Made by a program: the position numbers and the translations under genes
Shown: piece after piece, positions 15,040 to 23,062 of the stretch
Layout of the letters: the number at the start of each line of letters is the position of its first letter
Numbering within the stretch: position 1 is the first letter of the stretch
Source: Streptomyces smaragdinus
GTDB lineage: Bacteria > Actinomycetota > Actinomycetes > Streptomycetales > Streptomycetaceae
Direction of reading: 5' to 3'
Assembly (NCBI RefSeq): GCF_009604385.1
Contig: NZ_WEGJ01000022.1
Location: 45,496 to 109,495, forward strand
DNA length: 64,000 nt
Notes under the pieces: model-generated
Told to the model about the DNA's origin: nothing
The model's database searches: none
The model's input: the letters and a program-made list of their open reading frames with translations, nothing else

Positions 15040-15045
15040 TACCCT
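15040..15045 (+). promoter_or_regulatory. Possible -10 hexamer TACCCT of a leaderless transcript
   Basis: TACCCT fits TANNNT and ends 6 bases before ATG 15052. The P450 gene lacks a ribosome binding site, consistent with a leaderless mRNA. Confidence 0.4.
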
Positions 15046-15051
15046 GACGTG

Positions 15052-16239
15052 ATGGAGCCCCTGGTCGATCTCACCGCGCTGGGCGCCGACTTCGCCCGCG
15101 ACCCCTACCCCGTCTACGCGCGGCTGCGCGAGCGCGGGCCCGTGCACCACGTGCTGAGCGACGACGGCGAGGTATGGCTCGTCGTCGGGTACGACGCGGT
15201 GCGCGAGGCGCTCGCGGACCCCCGGCTGCACAAGGACTGGCGGCTGCGCATGAGCCCGCAGGAGGCCGCCGGCCTGCCGGACATCAGCGCCAACATGCTC
15301 GAGTCCGACGTCCCCCGGCACACCCGGCTGCGACGGCTGGTGACCCGCGAGTTCACCGCCCGGCGGATCGCCGCGCTGGCCCCCCGGATCCGGCGGATCA
15401 CCGACGACCTCCTCGACGCCATGCTGGCCGCCCCCGGCCGGCGCGCGAACCTCGTCGAGGCGCTGGCGTTCCCGCTGCCGATCACGGTGATCTGCGAACT
15501 GCTCGGCGTACCGGACCTGGAGCGCGACGACTTCCGCGCCTGGTCGCACGAGGTCGTCTCACCCACCACACCCGAGGCCGAGGAGGCGGCCACCGCCGCG
15601 ATGGGGCGCTACCTCGACGAACTCATCGAGGACAAACGCGTCCAGCCCCGCGGCGACGACCTGCTCGGCGCCCTGATCCGCACCCGCGAGGAGGACGGCG
15701 ACGCGCTCTCCCGCCAGGAGCTGATCGGCATGGCGTTCCTGCTGCTGGTCGCCGGCCACGAGACCACGGTGAATCTGCTGGCCAACGGCATGCTGGCGCT
15801 GCTGTCCCACCCTGACCAGCTCGCCGCGCTGCGCGCCGGCCCGGACACGCTGCTGGACGGCGCGGTGGAGGAGATGCTGCGGTACGACGGGCCGGTGGAG
15901 ACCTCGACGTTCCGCTTCACCACCGAGCCCGTGGAGATCCACGGCGTACCCGTCCCGGCGGGCGCCGTCGTGCGCGTCGTGATCTCCTCCGCCGAGCGCG
16001 ACCCGGCCCGCTTCGACGCGCCCGACACCTTCGACATCCGCCGCGACACCCAGGGCCATCTGGCCTTCGGCCACGGCATCCACTACTGCCTGGGCGCCCC
16101 GCTGGCCCGCCTCGAGGGCCGGATCGCGGTCCGCGCCCTGCTGGACCGCTGCCCGGACCTCGCGCTGGACGGGGAGGCCCGCGACTGGCGGCAGGGGCTG
16201 CTGATCCGCGGACCCGGGGTGCTGCCCGTGCGGTGGTAG
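15052..16239 (+). CDS. Cytochrome P450 (CYP107-like)
   Basis: 395 residues, class I bacterial P450. Motifs in order: I-helix LLVAGHETTVNLL near 238 with the normal acid-alcohol pair, the ExxR of the K-helix in VEEMLRYDGPVET near 280, and the haem loop AFGHGIHYCLGAPLARLE near 342 with the cysteine ligand. Overall it resembles the CYP107 family of macrolide- and xenobiotic-hydroxylating enzymes. No ferredoxin or reductase gene is adjacent, so it must borrow redox partners. A GTG at 15049 is an alternative start. Substrate unknown. Confidence 0.87.
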   Translation: MEPLVDLTALGADFARDPYPVYARLRERGPVHHVLSDDGEVWLVVGYDAVREALADPRLHKDWRLRMSPQEAAGLPDISANMLESDVPRHTRLRRLVTREFTARRIAALAPRIRRITDDLLDAMLAAPGRRANLVEALAFPLPITVICELLGVPDLERDDFRAWSHEVVSPTTPEAEEAATAAMGRYLDELIEDKRVQPRGDDLLGALIRTREEDGDALSRQELIGMAFLLLVAGHETTVNLLANGMLALLSHPDQLAALRAGPDTLLDGAVEEMLRYDGPVETSTFRFTTEPVEIHGVPVPAGAVVRVVISSAERDPARFDAPDTFDIRRDTQGHLAFGHGIHYCLGAPLARLEGRIAVRALLDRCPDLALDGEARDWRQGLLIRGPGVLPVRW

Positions 16240-16287
16240 GGCGGTCCGCAGTCCGGACACCGCGGACATCGGGGGCGGCGGCGCGCA

Positions 16288-16293
16288 TAGGGT
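16288..16293 (+). promoter_or_regulatory. Possible -10 hexamer TAGGGT of a leaderless transcript
   Basis: TAGGGT is close to the Streptomyces -10 consensus and ends 7 bases before the ATG at 16301, which has no Shine-Dalgarno sequence. Confidence 0.45.
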
Positions 16294-16300
16294 CGCCGGT

Positions 16301-17530
16301 ATGACGACCGTCGCCGTGCCCGGGTCCAAGTCCATCACCAACCGCGCCCTGTTCCTCGCCGCCGCCGCGGAGGGGGTGACCACGCTGCGGCGCCCCCTGC
16401 TGTCCGACGACACCGAGGCGTTCGCCGGTGGGCTCACCGCGCTCGGGTACCGGGTGGAGCGGGGGGACGGCGTATGGCGGGTGCACGGGCGGCCGGAGGG
16501 GCCGGCGGTGGCCGGGGCGGAGGTGTACGCGCGGGACGGGGCCACGCCGGCGCGGTTCCTGCCGGTGCTCGCGGCGGCGGGGCGGGGGGAGTTCCGGTTC
16601 GACGGCTCCGCGCAGATGCGGCGCCGGCCGCTGGGACCGCTCACCGGGGCGCTGCGGGACCTGGGGGTCGACGTCCGGCACGACGGGGCGGAGGGACACC
16701 TCCCGGTCAGCCTGTCCGCGCGCGGGGTCGAGGGCGGCGAGGTCACGCTGGACGCGGGGCTGTCGTCGCAGTTCCTCACCGCGCTGCTGCTCCTGGGACC
16801 GCTCACCCGGAGGGGGCTGCGGATCCGGGTGACGCGGCTGGTGTCCGTGCCGTACATCGGCATCACCCTCGCCATGATGCGGGCGTTCGGCGCGGAGGTA
16901 CGCCAGGACGGTGACGTGTTCGACGTACCGGCGGGCGGGTACCGGGCGACGGAGTACGGCATCGAGCCCGACGCCTCCACCGCGAGCTACTTCTTCGCCG
17001 CCGCCGCGCTCACCGGGCGGGAGGTCACCGTCCCGGGGCTCGGGGAGGGGGCGCTGCAGGGGGATCTGGGGTTCGTGGAGGCGCTGCGGTCGATGGGCGC
17101 GGAGGTACGGACCGGGGCGGACGCGACGACCGTGCGGGGGACGGGGCGGCTGCGGGGGATCACGGTCAATATGCGGGACATCTCGGACACGATGCCCACG
17201 CTCGCCGCGATCGCGCCCTTCGCCGACGGGCCGGTACGGATCGAGGACGTCGCCAACACCCGGGTCAAGGAATGCGACCGGCTCGACGCCTGCGCCGGCA
17301 ATCTGCGGCGGCTGGGGGTACGGGCGGAGACGGGACCCGACTGGATCGAGGTCCACCCCGGCGTCCCGGCCGCCGCGGAGGTCGGCTGCCGGGGTGATCA
17401 CCGCATCGCGATGGCCTTCAGCGTGACGGGGCTGCGGACACCGGGGCTGACGCTGGACGAGCCGGGGTGCGTGAAGAAGACGTTCCCGGAGTTCCACGAG
17501 GCGTTCGGGGGCGTGTTCCCCGCCGCCTAG
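16301..17530 (+). CDS. EPSP synthase paralogue (3-phosphoshikimate 1-carboxyvinyltransferase)
   Basis: 409 residues. It joins shikimate 3-phosphate and phosphoenolpyruvate in the chorismate pathway. Catalytic motifs are present: PGSKSITNRAL (residues 7-17), MRRRPLGPL near 107, DISDTMPTLAA near 290, VKECDRL near 320, RGDHRIAMAF near 365 and KKTFPEF near 392. Two features are unusual. The N-terminus is about 16 residues shorter than in the Escherichia coli enzyme. The PEP-site loop normally read as NAGTAMR is DGATPAR, which puts alanine at the position of glycine 96. It is probably the second AroA that streptomycetes carry, not the housekeeping copy. Its stop overlaps the convergent permease stop. 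Confidence 0.85.
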   Translation: MTTVAVPGSKSITNRALFLAAAAEGVTTLRRPLLSDDTEAFAGGLTALGYRVERGDGVWRVHGRPEGPAVAGAEVYARDGATPARFLPVLAAAGRGEFRFDGSAQMRRRPLGPLTGALRDLGVDVRHDGAEGHLPVSLSARGVEGGEVTLDAGLSSQFLTALLLLGPLTRRGLRIRVTRLVSVPYIGITLAMMRAFGAEVRQDGDVFDVPAGGYRATEYGIEPDASTASYFFAAAALTGREVTVPGLGEGALQGDLGFVEALRSMGAEVRTGADATTVRGTGRLRGITVNMRDISDTMPTLAAIAPFADGPVRIEDVANTRVKECDRLDACAGNLRRLGVRAETGPDWIEVHPGVPAAAEVGCRGDHRIAMAFSVTGLRTPGLTLDEPGCVKKTFPEFHEAFGGVFPAA

Positions 17531-18285
17531 AGCCGGTCCGACCGCGCCCGCCCCCGCCCGATCGCCCACGCCGCGGCCACCCCCGCCACCGCGGCGAACC
17601 CGAGCAGCGCCCCCGACGCCGCGAACACCGCCCCCGCGTCCCCGCGTACGGCGCCGCGCAGCGCCCCGAAGCCCCAGTAGCCGGGGGAGAGGGGCGCCAC
17701 CGCGCCCACCCAGCGCGGCAGCTCCGCGAGCGGGACGAGCGCGCCGCCCAGGGCGCTGAGCAGCATCCCGCCGATGTCGTACGCCGCCGACAGCTCACCG
17801 AAGCTGCGCGCCGCCGCCCCCAGCGCCGCGCCCATGGCGAGCAGCGCCACCGTCCACGCCAGGCACGCCACCCCCAGCAGGGCGGGCGCCCGCACGTCGA
17901 GCCCCAGCAGCCCCGCCCCGTACCCCAGCACCAGCGCCTGCTGCAGGAGTAGCGCGACCAGCACCGGGAGCCCCTTCCCGGCCAGCAGCTCGACCGGCCG
18001 CGCGGGCGTGGTGCGCAGCCGGTCCCAGGTCCGCCACACCCGCTCCTGGAGGACGGCGGAGCCGACCAGGCTCATCCCCAGCAGCGAGAACATCACCAAG
18101 ATCCCCACGACGGCCTGCTCGGTGCCGGCCGCCCCGCCCTGCGCGGCCTGATAGAGGGGCCGCATCAGGGTGAGCAGGATCAGCGGCAGCACCAGCCGGC
18201 TCACCAGCGGCCCCGACTCCCGCAGCAGCAGCGCGGTGTTGAGCCGGACCAGGGCGGCGGTGCGGAGGGCGGAGTCACGCGGCAC
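17527..18285 (-). CDS. ABC exporter permease (ABC-2 type)
   Basis: 252 residues from GTG 18285, whose start lies 11 bases inside the upstream ATPase gene. Six hydrophobic segments are visible, starting with LVSRLVLPLILLTLMRPLY and AVVGILVMFSLLGMSLVGSA. A cytosolic loop VWRTWDRLRTTPARPVELL is typical of ABC-2/DrrB-like permeases. It should form a dimeric membrane channel with the ATPase to export a drug or lipid. The divergent TetR gene suggests inducible efflux. Confidence 0.82.
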   Translation of the reverse strand: MPRDSALRTAALVRLNTALLLRESGPLVSRLVLPLILLTLMRPLYQAAQGGAAGTEQAVVGILVMFSLLGMSLVGSAVLQERVWRTWDRLRTTPARPVELLAGKGLPVLVALLLQQALVLGYGAGLLGLDVRAPALLGVACLAWTVALLAMGAALGAAARSFGELSAAYDIGGMLLSALGGALVPLAELPRWVGAVAPLSPGYWGFGALRGAVRGDAGAVFAASGALLGFAAVAGVAAAWAIGRGRARSDRL

Positions 18286-19171
18286 GGGTCGTCTCCTTCG
18301 CGGCCAGCGAACGGTACAGGTCGTCGAGCCCGGGCCTGCGCACGTCCACCGACGCCGGCCGGCACCCGGCCGCCAGCAGCCGCGCCAGCTCGGCGGCCGG
18401 ATCACGGGCCGGTACGCGCAGCACACCCTCGTACGACCGGGCCGGCGTCCCCGCGGGCAGCGGAGCCCCCGCCGGGTCGAGGACCAGCCGCAGTTCGCCG
18501 GGGAGCCCGCGCAGCAGCTCCGCCCGGGTGCCCCGGGCGATGACCCGGCCGGCGCGGGCGACGGCCAGGGTGGCGTCGAGGTCGGTGAGTTCGGGCAGGT
18601 AGTGCGTCGTGTAGAGGACGGCCGCGCCGGCCGCCGCGCGGGCCCGTACGGCCGCGAGCAGCGCGTCCCGGGTCTCGGGGTCGGCGCCGGCGGTGGGCTC
18701 GTCGAGCAGCAGCAGCGGGGGGTCGCCCATCAGCGCCGTCGCCGCCTGGGTGCGCCGCCGCTGACCCCCGGAGAGCAGCCCCGCACGGGTGTCGAGGCAG
18801 CCGGTGAGCCGCAGTTCCTCCGCCGTCCGTGCCACGGCCCGGTGCAGTGCCCGGCGGCGCAGGCCGGCGAGCGCGCCGTGCAGCCGCAGCTGGTCGCGGA
18901 CCGTGGCGGCCGCGTACAGCGCGGTCTCCTGCGGGGCGACCCCGAACAGCCGCCGCGCCGCCCGCGGCCGGCGCAGGGCGTCGACGCCGGCGACGGTGAC
19001 CGAGCCGGAGTCGGGGCGGGTCAGGCCGGTGACGATCTCGACGAAGGTCGTCTTGCCGGCGCCGTTGTGCCCGATCAGCCCGGCGATCTCGCCGGCGGCG
19101 ACGGTGAGGCCGAAGCCGTCGAGGGCCGGCGACCGCCCGTAGGACTTGCGGAGTTCGTGCGCCTCGAGCAT
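18275..19171 (-). CDS. ABC exporter ATPase (DrrA-like)
   Basis: 298 residues. Nucleotide-binding motifs in order: Walker A GLIGHNGAGKTTF near 33-45, Q-loop VAPQETALYA near 82, signature LLSGGQRRRTQAA near 133, Walker B PLLLLDEPTAGADPE near 152, and H-loop YTTHYLPE near 188. The C-terminal extension after residue 215 resembles that of drug-export ATPases. It is encoded just upstream of, and overlapping, its permease, and is divergent from a TetR regulator with a shared operator region. Confidence 0.88.
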   Translation of the reverse strand: MLEAHELRKSYGRSPALDGFGLTVAAGEIAGLIGHNGAGKTTFVEIVTGLTRPDSGSVTVAGVDALRRPRAARRLFGVAPQETALYAAATVRDQLRLHGALAGLRRRALHRAVARTAEELRLTGCLDTRAGLLSGGQRRRTQAATALMGDPPLLLLDEPTAGADPETRDALLAAVRARAAAGAAVLYTTHYLPELTDLDATLAVARAGRVIARGTRAELLRGLPGELRLVLDPAGAPLPAGTPARSYEGVLRVPARDPAAELARLLAAGCRPASVDVRRPGLDDLYRSLAAKETTRAA

Positions 19172-19194
19172 CGGCCGCCCCCTGATCCGTAAAA

Positions 19195-19224
19195 GATCTA
19201 CAACGTATAGATCTACAATGTAGA
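19195..19224. promoter_or_regulatory. Double TetR operator overlapping the tetR-type start region
   Basis: A 15-bp direct repeat, GATCTACAACGTATA at 19195-19209 and GATCTACAATGTAGA at 19210-19224. The second copy contains the perfect palindrome TCTACA-A-TGTAGA (19212-19224). The first contains the imperfect TCTA-CAACGTA-TAGA. It sits between the divergent ABC exporter and TetR genes and includes a TACAAT hexamer at 19214-19219. Bound repressor would block both directions. Confidence 0.7.
19214..19219 (+). promoter_or_regulatory. -10 hexamer TACAAT embedded in the operator
   Basis: TACAAT ends 8 bases before the ATG at 19228. The only purine-rich run (GAGG) is too close to the ATG to serve as a ribosome binding site, so a leaderless mRNA is likely. 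Confidence 0.45.
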
Positions 19225-19227
19225 GGC

Positions 19228-19857
19228 ATGAGCGCGCGACGACAAGAGATCCTGCGGGCCGCGGTGGAGCTGGCCGACGAACGCGGCCTGGCGGCGGTGA
19301 CGATGCGTGCGGTCGCCGACCGGGTGGGCGTCACGCCGATGGCGCTGTATCCGCACGTCAGGAGCAAGGCCGTGCTGCTCGACGGCATGGTCGGGGAGAT
19401 CCTCGGCTCCCTCGCGGCGGACGACGAGTGGACGGCGGCCGGGGACGGCGACTGGCGCGCCCGGCTGCGGGCCTTCGCGCGGGCGGCGCGCCGCCGGGCG
19501 CGCGAACACCCCTGGGCGGTGGGCCTGCTGTTCACCCGGCCCGCCGTGTCGCCGGAGGCGGTGGGCTTCGTCGACCGGCTGTACGGCGCGCTGCTGGAGG
19601 CCGGGGTGGAGCCGTCGCGGGTGCCGCGGATGGAGCGGCTGGTGAGTACGTTCGTGCTGGGCTTCGCCGCCTCCGAGGCGGGCGGCCGCTTCGCCGTCGG
19701 CACCCTCGACCCGCGTGGCCGGCGCGGGCAGCTCCCGGAGGGCGCCGCGCCCGGGCACACGGCGCTGGCGCCGTGGCTGGACCTGCCGCTGGACCTGGAC
19801 GCCGAGTACGAGGCGGACCTGGACGACCTGGAACGGCTGGTGGCGGCGTCTGTCTAG
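19228..19857 (+). CDS. TetR-family repressor of the divergent ABC exporter
   Basis: 209 residues. The N-terminal HTH spans about 5-50 (ILRAAVELADERGLAAVTMR, then VGVTPMALYPHVRSKAVLLD), of the TetR type with a C-terminal ligand domain resembling TetR_C drug sensors. It most likely represses itself and the ABC exporter through the double operator in the 56-bp gap. Its stop overlaps that of the convergent dehydrogenase gene. The inducer is unknown. Confidence 0.85.
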   Translation: MSARRQEILRAAVELADERGLAAVTMRAVADRVGVTPMALYPHVRSKAVLLDGMVGEILGSLAADDEWTAAGDGDWRARLRAFARAARRRAREHPWAVGLLFTRPAVSPEAVGFVDRLYGALLEAGVEPSRVPRMERLVSTFVLGFAASEAGGRFAVGTLDPRGRRGQLPEGAAPGHTALAPWLDLPLDLDAEYEADLDDLERLVAASV

Positions 19858-20942
19858 GGCGCCTCGGGCCACCGCTCCGGAGCCAGCGCGACGAGATCCG
19901 CCGGGAACTTCCCCGGCCCCTGCCAGCGCCACGCGCCGACGAAGTGCGCCGCCTCCGCGATCCGCACCGGCCGCCGCACCCGCCGCGACAGCGCGCACGC
20001 CTCGGCGACGTACTGGGCCTCCAGCGCCGCGAAGCCCGGGCACGGGTTGGCGAGCTCACCGCGCACCACCCGGACGAAGGCGTCCATCTCCGCCTCGTAC
20101 GCCGCCCCGAACCGCTCCAGGAAGTCCCGCCACGGCGGCCCGGGGAACTCCACCGGCTCCGGCTCCACCGACCGCAGCGGCGTCCGCGGCCCCGTCCCCA
20201 CCGCGATCTGGTCCCGCTCCCCGGCCAGTTCGAGCCGTACGTCGTAGCCGGCGCCGTTCACCCGGGTCGCGGTGACCGTGGCGAGGGTGCCGTCCGCCAG
20301 CGTCAGCACCGCGGCGGCGGTGTCCACGTCGCCGGCCGCCCGGAACTCCGGCGCTCCCGCGTCCGAGCCCACCGCGTACGCCTCGACGACCGGCTGACCC
20401 GTCACCCAGGCGAGGGCGTCGAAGTCATGGATCATGCAGTCGGCGATCAGCCCCCCGGACAGCGGCAGATACCCGGCCGGCGGCGCCCCCGCGCCCGACG
20501 TCACCGCCCGCGCCGTGTGCACCCGCCCCAGCCGCCCGGACCGCACCGCCTCCCGCGCCGCCACGTACCCGGCGTCGAACCGCCGCATGAACCCGAGCTG
20601 CAGCACCGCCCCGGCCTTCCGCGACCGCCACAGGGCGTCCAGCGTGCCCGGCCAGTCCAGCCCCACGGGCTTCTCGCAGAACGCCGCCATCCCGCACTCC
20701 GCCGCCCGTACGACCAGCGACGGATGCGCCCCCGTCGGCGCGGCGATCACCACGGCGTCCGCGCCCCGCGCGAAGACCTCCTCCGGCCCCTCGTACGCCA
20801 CCGCCCCGATCCGCCCCGCCACCTCCCGCGCCCGCGCGGGCGACGCGTCCGCCAGCACCACCTCGGCGACGTCCGCGTGCCGCGCCAGCGTCGCCGCGTG
20901 GAAGGCGCCGATCCGTCCCGTGCCGATGACCGCGATCCGCAT
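19854..20942 (-). CDS. Gfo/Idh/MocA family oxidoreductase, inositol dehydrogenase-like
   Basis: 362 residues. NAD(P)-binding Rossmann motif VIGTGRIGAFHAATLARH at residues 5-22, the conserved lysine in FCEKPVGLDW near 91, and the catalytic-type segment LIADCMIHDFDALAW near 165. It should oxidise a cyclic polyol or sugar. A myo-inositol 2-dehydrogenase role is plausible because a CUT2 sugar transporter, ROK kinase and GntR regulator lie next to it. It is divergent from the GntR gene, with a candidate GntR site about 40 bases upstream of its start. Confidence 0.8.
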   Translation of the reverse strand: MRIAVIGTGRIGAFHAATLARHADVAEVVLADASPARAREVAGRIGAVAYEGPEEVFARGADAVVIAAPTGAHPSLVVRAAECGMAAFCEKPVGLDWPGTLDALWRSRKAGAVLQLGFMRRFDAGYVAAREAVRSGRLGRVHTARAVTSGAGAPPAGYLPLSGGLIADCMIHDFDALAWVTGQPVVEAYAVGSDAGAPEFRAAGDVDTAAAVLTLADGTLATVTATRVNGAGYDVRLELAGERDQIAVGTGPRTPLRSVEPEPVEFPGPPWRDFLERFGAAYEAEMDAFVRVVRGELANPCPGFAALEAQYVAEACALSRRVRRPVRIAEAAHFVGAWRWQGPGKFPADLVALAPERWPEAP

Positions 20943-20978
20943 GAGCCCAACGTCTCCCCGCCCGCCGGGCCTGTCAAT

Positions 20979-20996
20979 CGGATGTCAGGACAACCG
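20979..20996. promoter_or_regulatory. Candidate GntR operator A
   Basis: CGGATGTCAGGACAACCG with the core TGTC-AG-GACA (20983-20992). A near copy lies upstream of the transporter operon at 21847-21864. It is located between the divergent dehydrogenase and GntR genes. Confidence 0.6.
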
Positions 20997-21029
20997 AACC
21001 ACCGTCTTCCTCCCGCCCGCCCGGGCCGT

Positions 21030-21035
21030 TAGCGT
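21030..21035 (+). promoter_or_regulatory. Possible -10 hexamer TAGCGT
   Basis: TAGCGT ends 8 bases before GTG 21044. A GGAGG is also present but only three bases from the start, so either a leaderless or a tightly spaced led transcript is possible. Confidence 0.35.
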
Positions 21036-21043
21036 GGAGGGCC

Positions 21044-21808
21044 GTGGCGAGGCGCGACGCGGGGTCCTCGGACTCCCTCCAGCTCAGCGTGGACCGGGGC
21101 AGCCCGGTGCCCCTCTACTTCCAGCTGTCCCAGCAGCTCCAGAGCGCGATCGAGACCGGCTCCCTCACCCCCGGCATGCTGCTCGGCAACGAGATCGACC
21201 TCGCCGCCCGGCTGGGCCTGTCCCGGCCGACCGTCCGCCAGGCGATCCAGTCCCTGGTCGACAAGGGCCTCCTGGTCCGCCGGCGCGGCATCGGCACCCA
21301 GGTGGTGCACAGCAGCGTCCGCCGCCCCCTGGCCCTGACCAGCCTGTACGACGACCTGCAGGCCGCCGGCGCCCGCCCCGCGACGGTTGTCCTCCGTAAC
21401 GACACCGAGCCCGCCGGCCCCACCGTCGCGACCACGCTCGGCGTCCCCGAGGGCACGGAGGTCGCCGTCCTCGAACGGCTCCGCCTGACCCGCGGCGAGC
21501 CCATGGCGTACCTGCGCAACCACCTCCCCCTCGGCCTGCTCCCGCTCCCCACCACGGAGCTGGAGGCCACCGGCCTGTACGCGCTGCTGCGCCGGGCCGG
21601 CGTCACCCTGCACAGCGCCCGCCAGCGCATCGGCGCCCGCACCGCCGGCCGCGAGGAGGGCGAACGCCTCGGCGAGGCGCCCGGCGCGCCGCTGCTGGCG
21701 GTGGAGCGCACCGCGTTCGACGTCACCGGCCGCGCGGTGGAGTCCGGCGCCCACCTCTACCGCGCCTCGCGGTACACCTTCGAGTTCCAACTCCTCGAAC
21801 GCGGCTGA
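21044..21808 (+). CDS. GntR-family (HutC/UTRA) regulator of the sugar uptake locus
   Basis: 254 residues from GTG 21044. The winged helix covers about residues 20-85 (PLYFQLSQQLQSAIETGSL, then LGLSRPTVRQAIQSLVDKGL). A UTRA ligand-binding domain follows from about 95 to the end (VLERLRLTRGEPMAYLRNHL, AVESGAHLYRASRYTFEFQ). HutC-type regulators bind a sugar phosphate or similar effector. It lies between a dehydrogenase and a CUT2 transporter operon. Matching TGTC/GACA palindromes occur before both, so it probably controls the whole locus. Confidence 0.85.
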   Translation: MARRDAGSSDSLQLSVDRGSPVPLYFQLSQQLQSAIETGSLTPGMLLGNEIDLAARLGLSRPTVRQAIQSLVDKGLLVRRRGIGTQVVHSSVRRPLALTSLYDDLQAAGARPATVVLRNDTEPAGPTVATTLGVPEGTEVAVLERLRLTRGEPMAYLRNHLPLGLLPLPTTELEATGLYALLRRAGVTLHSARQRIGARTAGREEGERLGEAPGAPLLAVERTAFDVTGRAVESGAHLYRASRYTFEFQLLERG

Positions 21809-21846
21809 CCGCACGCCCGCCGGGCCCGTAACACCGGCCGCTCGTC

Positions 21847-21895
21847 CGGATGTTATGACAAAGGCATTGACGCCCCCGGCGCCCCCGGTTACATA
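21847..21895 (+). promoter_or_regulatory. GntR operator B and promoter of the sugar transporter operon
   Basis: CGGATGTTATGACAAAGG at 21847-21864 resembles operator A (core TGTTATGACA, 21851-21860). It abuts a promoter: -35 TTGACG at 21867-21872, a 17-base spacer and -10 TACATA at 21890-21895. The binding-protein ATG follows at 21945. Confidence 0.65.
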
Positions 21896-21944
21896 CTCCG
21901 TCAGCCGCAATGAGGCGGTGCTCGACGGAAGGCGGGGACAGATC

Positions 21945-22946
21945 ATGAGGTACAGCCGGATGGCCCGTACGACGGTGGTGTTCGCGGCGGCGGTACTGGC
22001 GGTGAGCCTGGCCGGCTGCAGCGACTCGGGCGGCAAGGACTCGGAGGACAAACCCGAGACCGGCGGCGGGGGGAAGGCGAACACGGCGGAGATGACCATC
22101 GCGATGGTCACCCACTCGGGTCAGGGCGACACCTTCTGGGACATCGTCAAGAACGGCGCCGAGACCGCCTCCGCCAAGGACAACGTCAAGCTCCTCTACA
22201 CCAACGACGACAAGGCCGACGGCCAGGCGCAGCTGGTGGAGCAGGCGATCAACCAGAAGGTCGACGGCATCATCGTCACCCTCGCCAAGCCCGACGCCAT
22301 GAAGGCCGCGGTGCAGAAGGCCGTCGCCGCCGGTATCCCGGTGGTGTCGATCAACTCCGGCAGCCAGTTCTCGAAGGAGTTCGGCGCGCTGGCGCACTTC
22401 GGCCAGGAGGAGGGCGTCGCCGGCGAGGCCGTCGGCGAGCAGCTCAACAAGGACGGCCGCAAGAAGGCCGTGTGCGTGATCCACGAGCAGGGCAACGTGT
22501 CGCTGGAGGAGCGCTGCGCGGGCGTCGCCAAGACCTTCTCCGGCGAGGTGGAGAACCTCCAGGTCGAGGGTACGGACCGGCCCGGCGTCGAGGCCGCCGT
22601 GGAGGCCAAGCTGACGGCGTCGAAGGACATCGACGCGGTCGTCACGCTGAACGCCGACATAGCCTCCGCCTCCATCAAGGCGAAGGAGGCCGCCGGCTCC
22701 GGGGCGGAGGTTGCGACCTTCGACCTGAACTCGGACGTCGTCGCCCGGATGGAGAAGAAGGAGGTCGCCTTCGCGGTCGACCAGCAGCCGTACCTCCAGG
22801 GCTACCTCGCGGTGGACGAGCTGTGGCTGTACAAGCAGAACCTCAACATCATCGGCGGCGGCCGCCCGGTCCTGACCGGCCCCGCGATCGTCACCGCGGA
22901 GCAGGCCCCCGACCTGAAGAAGCTGACGGACAACGCCACCCGGTGA
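21945..22946 (+). CDS. Sugar ABC transporter substrate-binding lipoprotein 1
   Basis: 333 residues from ATG 21945. Lipoprotein signal: ARTTVVFAAAVLAVSLAGC, with the lipobox cysteine followed by an acidic Ser/Gly linker. The mature part is a periplasmic-binding fold of the ribose/inositol (CUT2) class: MTIAMVTHSGQGDTFWDI, QKVDGIIVTLAKPDAM, VVSINSGSQFSKEFG and FAVDQQPYLQGYLAVD. It captures a sugar or polyol at the cell surface for the permease encoded downstream. A close paralogue is encoded right after it. The open frame extends a little 5' (21855); the ATG before RYSRMAR fits the signal peptide best. Confidence 0.87.
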   Translation: MRYSRMARTTVVFAAAVLAVSLAGCSDSGGKDSEDKPETGGGGKANTAEMTIAMVTHSGQGDTFWDIVKNGAETASAKDNVKLLYTNDDKADGQAQLVEQAINQKVDGIIVTLAKPDAMKAAVQKAVAAGIPVVSINSGSQFSKEFGALAHFGQEEGVAGEAVGEQLNKDGRKKAVCVIHEQGNVSLEERCAGVAKTFSGEVENLQVEGTDRPGVEAAVEAKLTASKDIDAVVTLNADIASASIKAKEAAGSGAEVATFDLNSDVVARMEKKEVAFAVDQQPYLQGYLAVDELWLYKQNLNIIGGGRPVLTGPAIVTAEQAPDLKKLTDNATR

Positions 22947-22997
22947 GCGCTTCAAAACGCGTGGTGACACATACTGGGGCCGTCGGAACAGATCATT

Positions 22998-23019
22998 CCG
23001 GGTGCCGTACGGCACCCGG
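22998..23019. repeat. Perfect 22-bp palindrome between the two binding-protein genes
   Basis: CCGGGTGCCGT-ACGGCACCCGG reads identically on both strands. As RNA it would fold into a strong hairpin with a small loop and could attenuate read-through from the first to the second binding-protein gene. As DNA it could be a protein-binding site. It lies 51 bases after the first gene's stop. Confidence 0.55.
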
Positions 23020-23062
23020 GTTCCGGCGGCACCGGACAGCACTACGCAAGGGAACACTGGCT

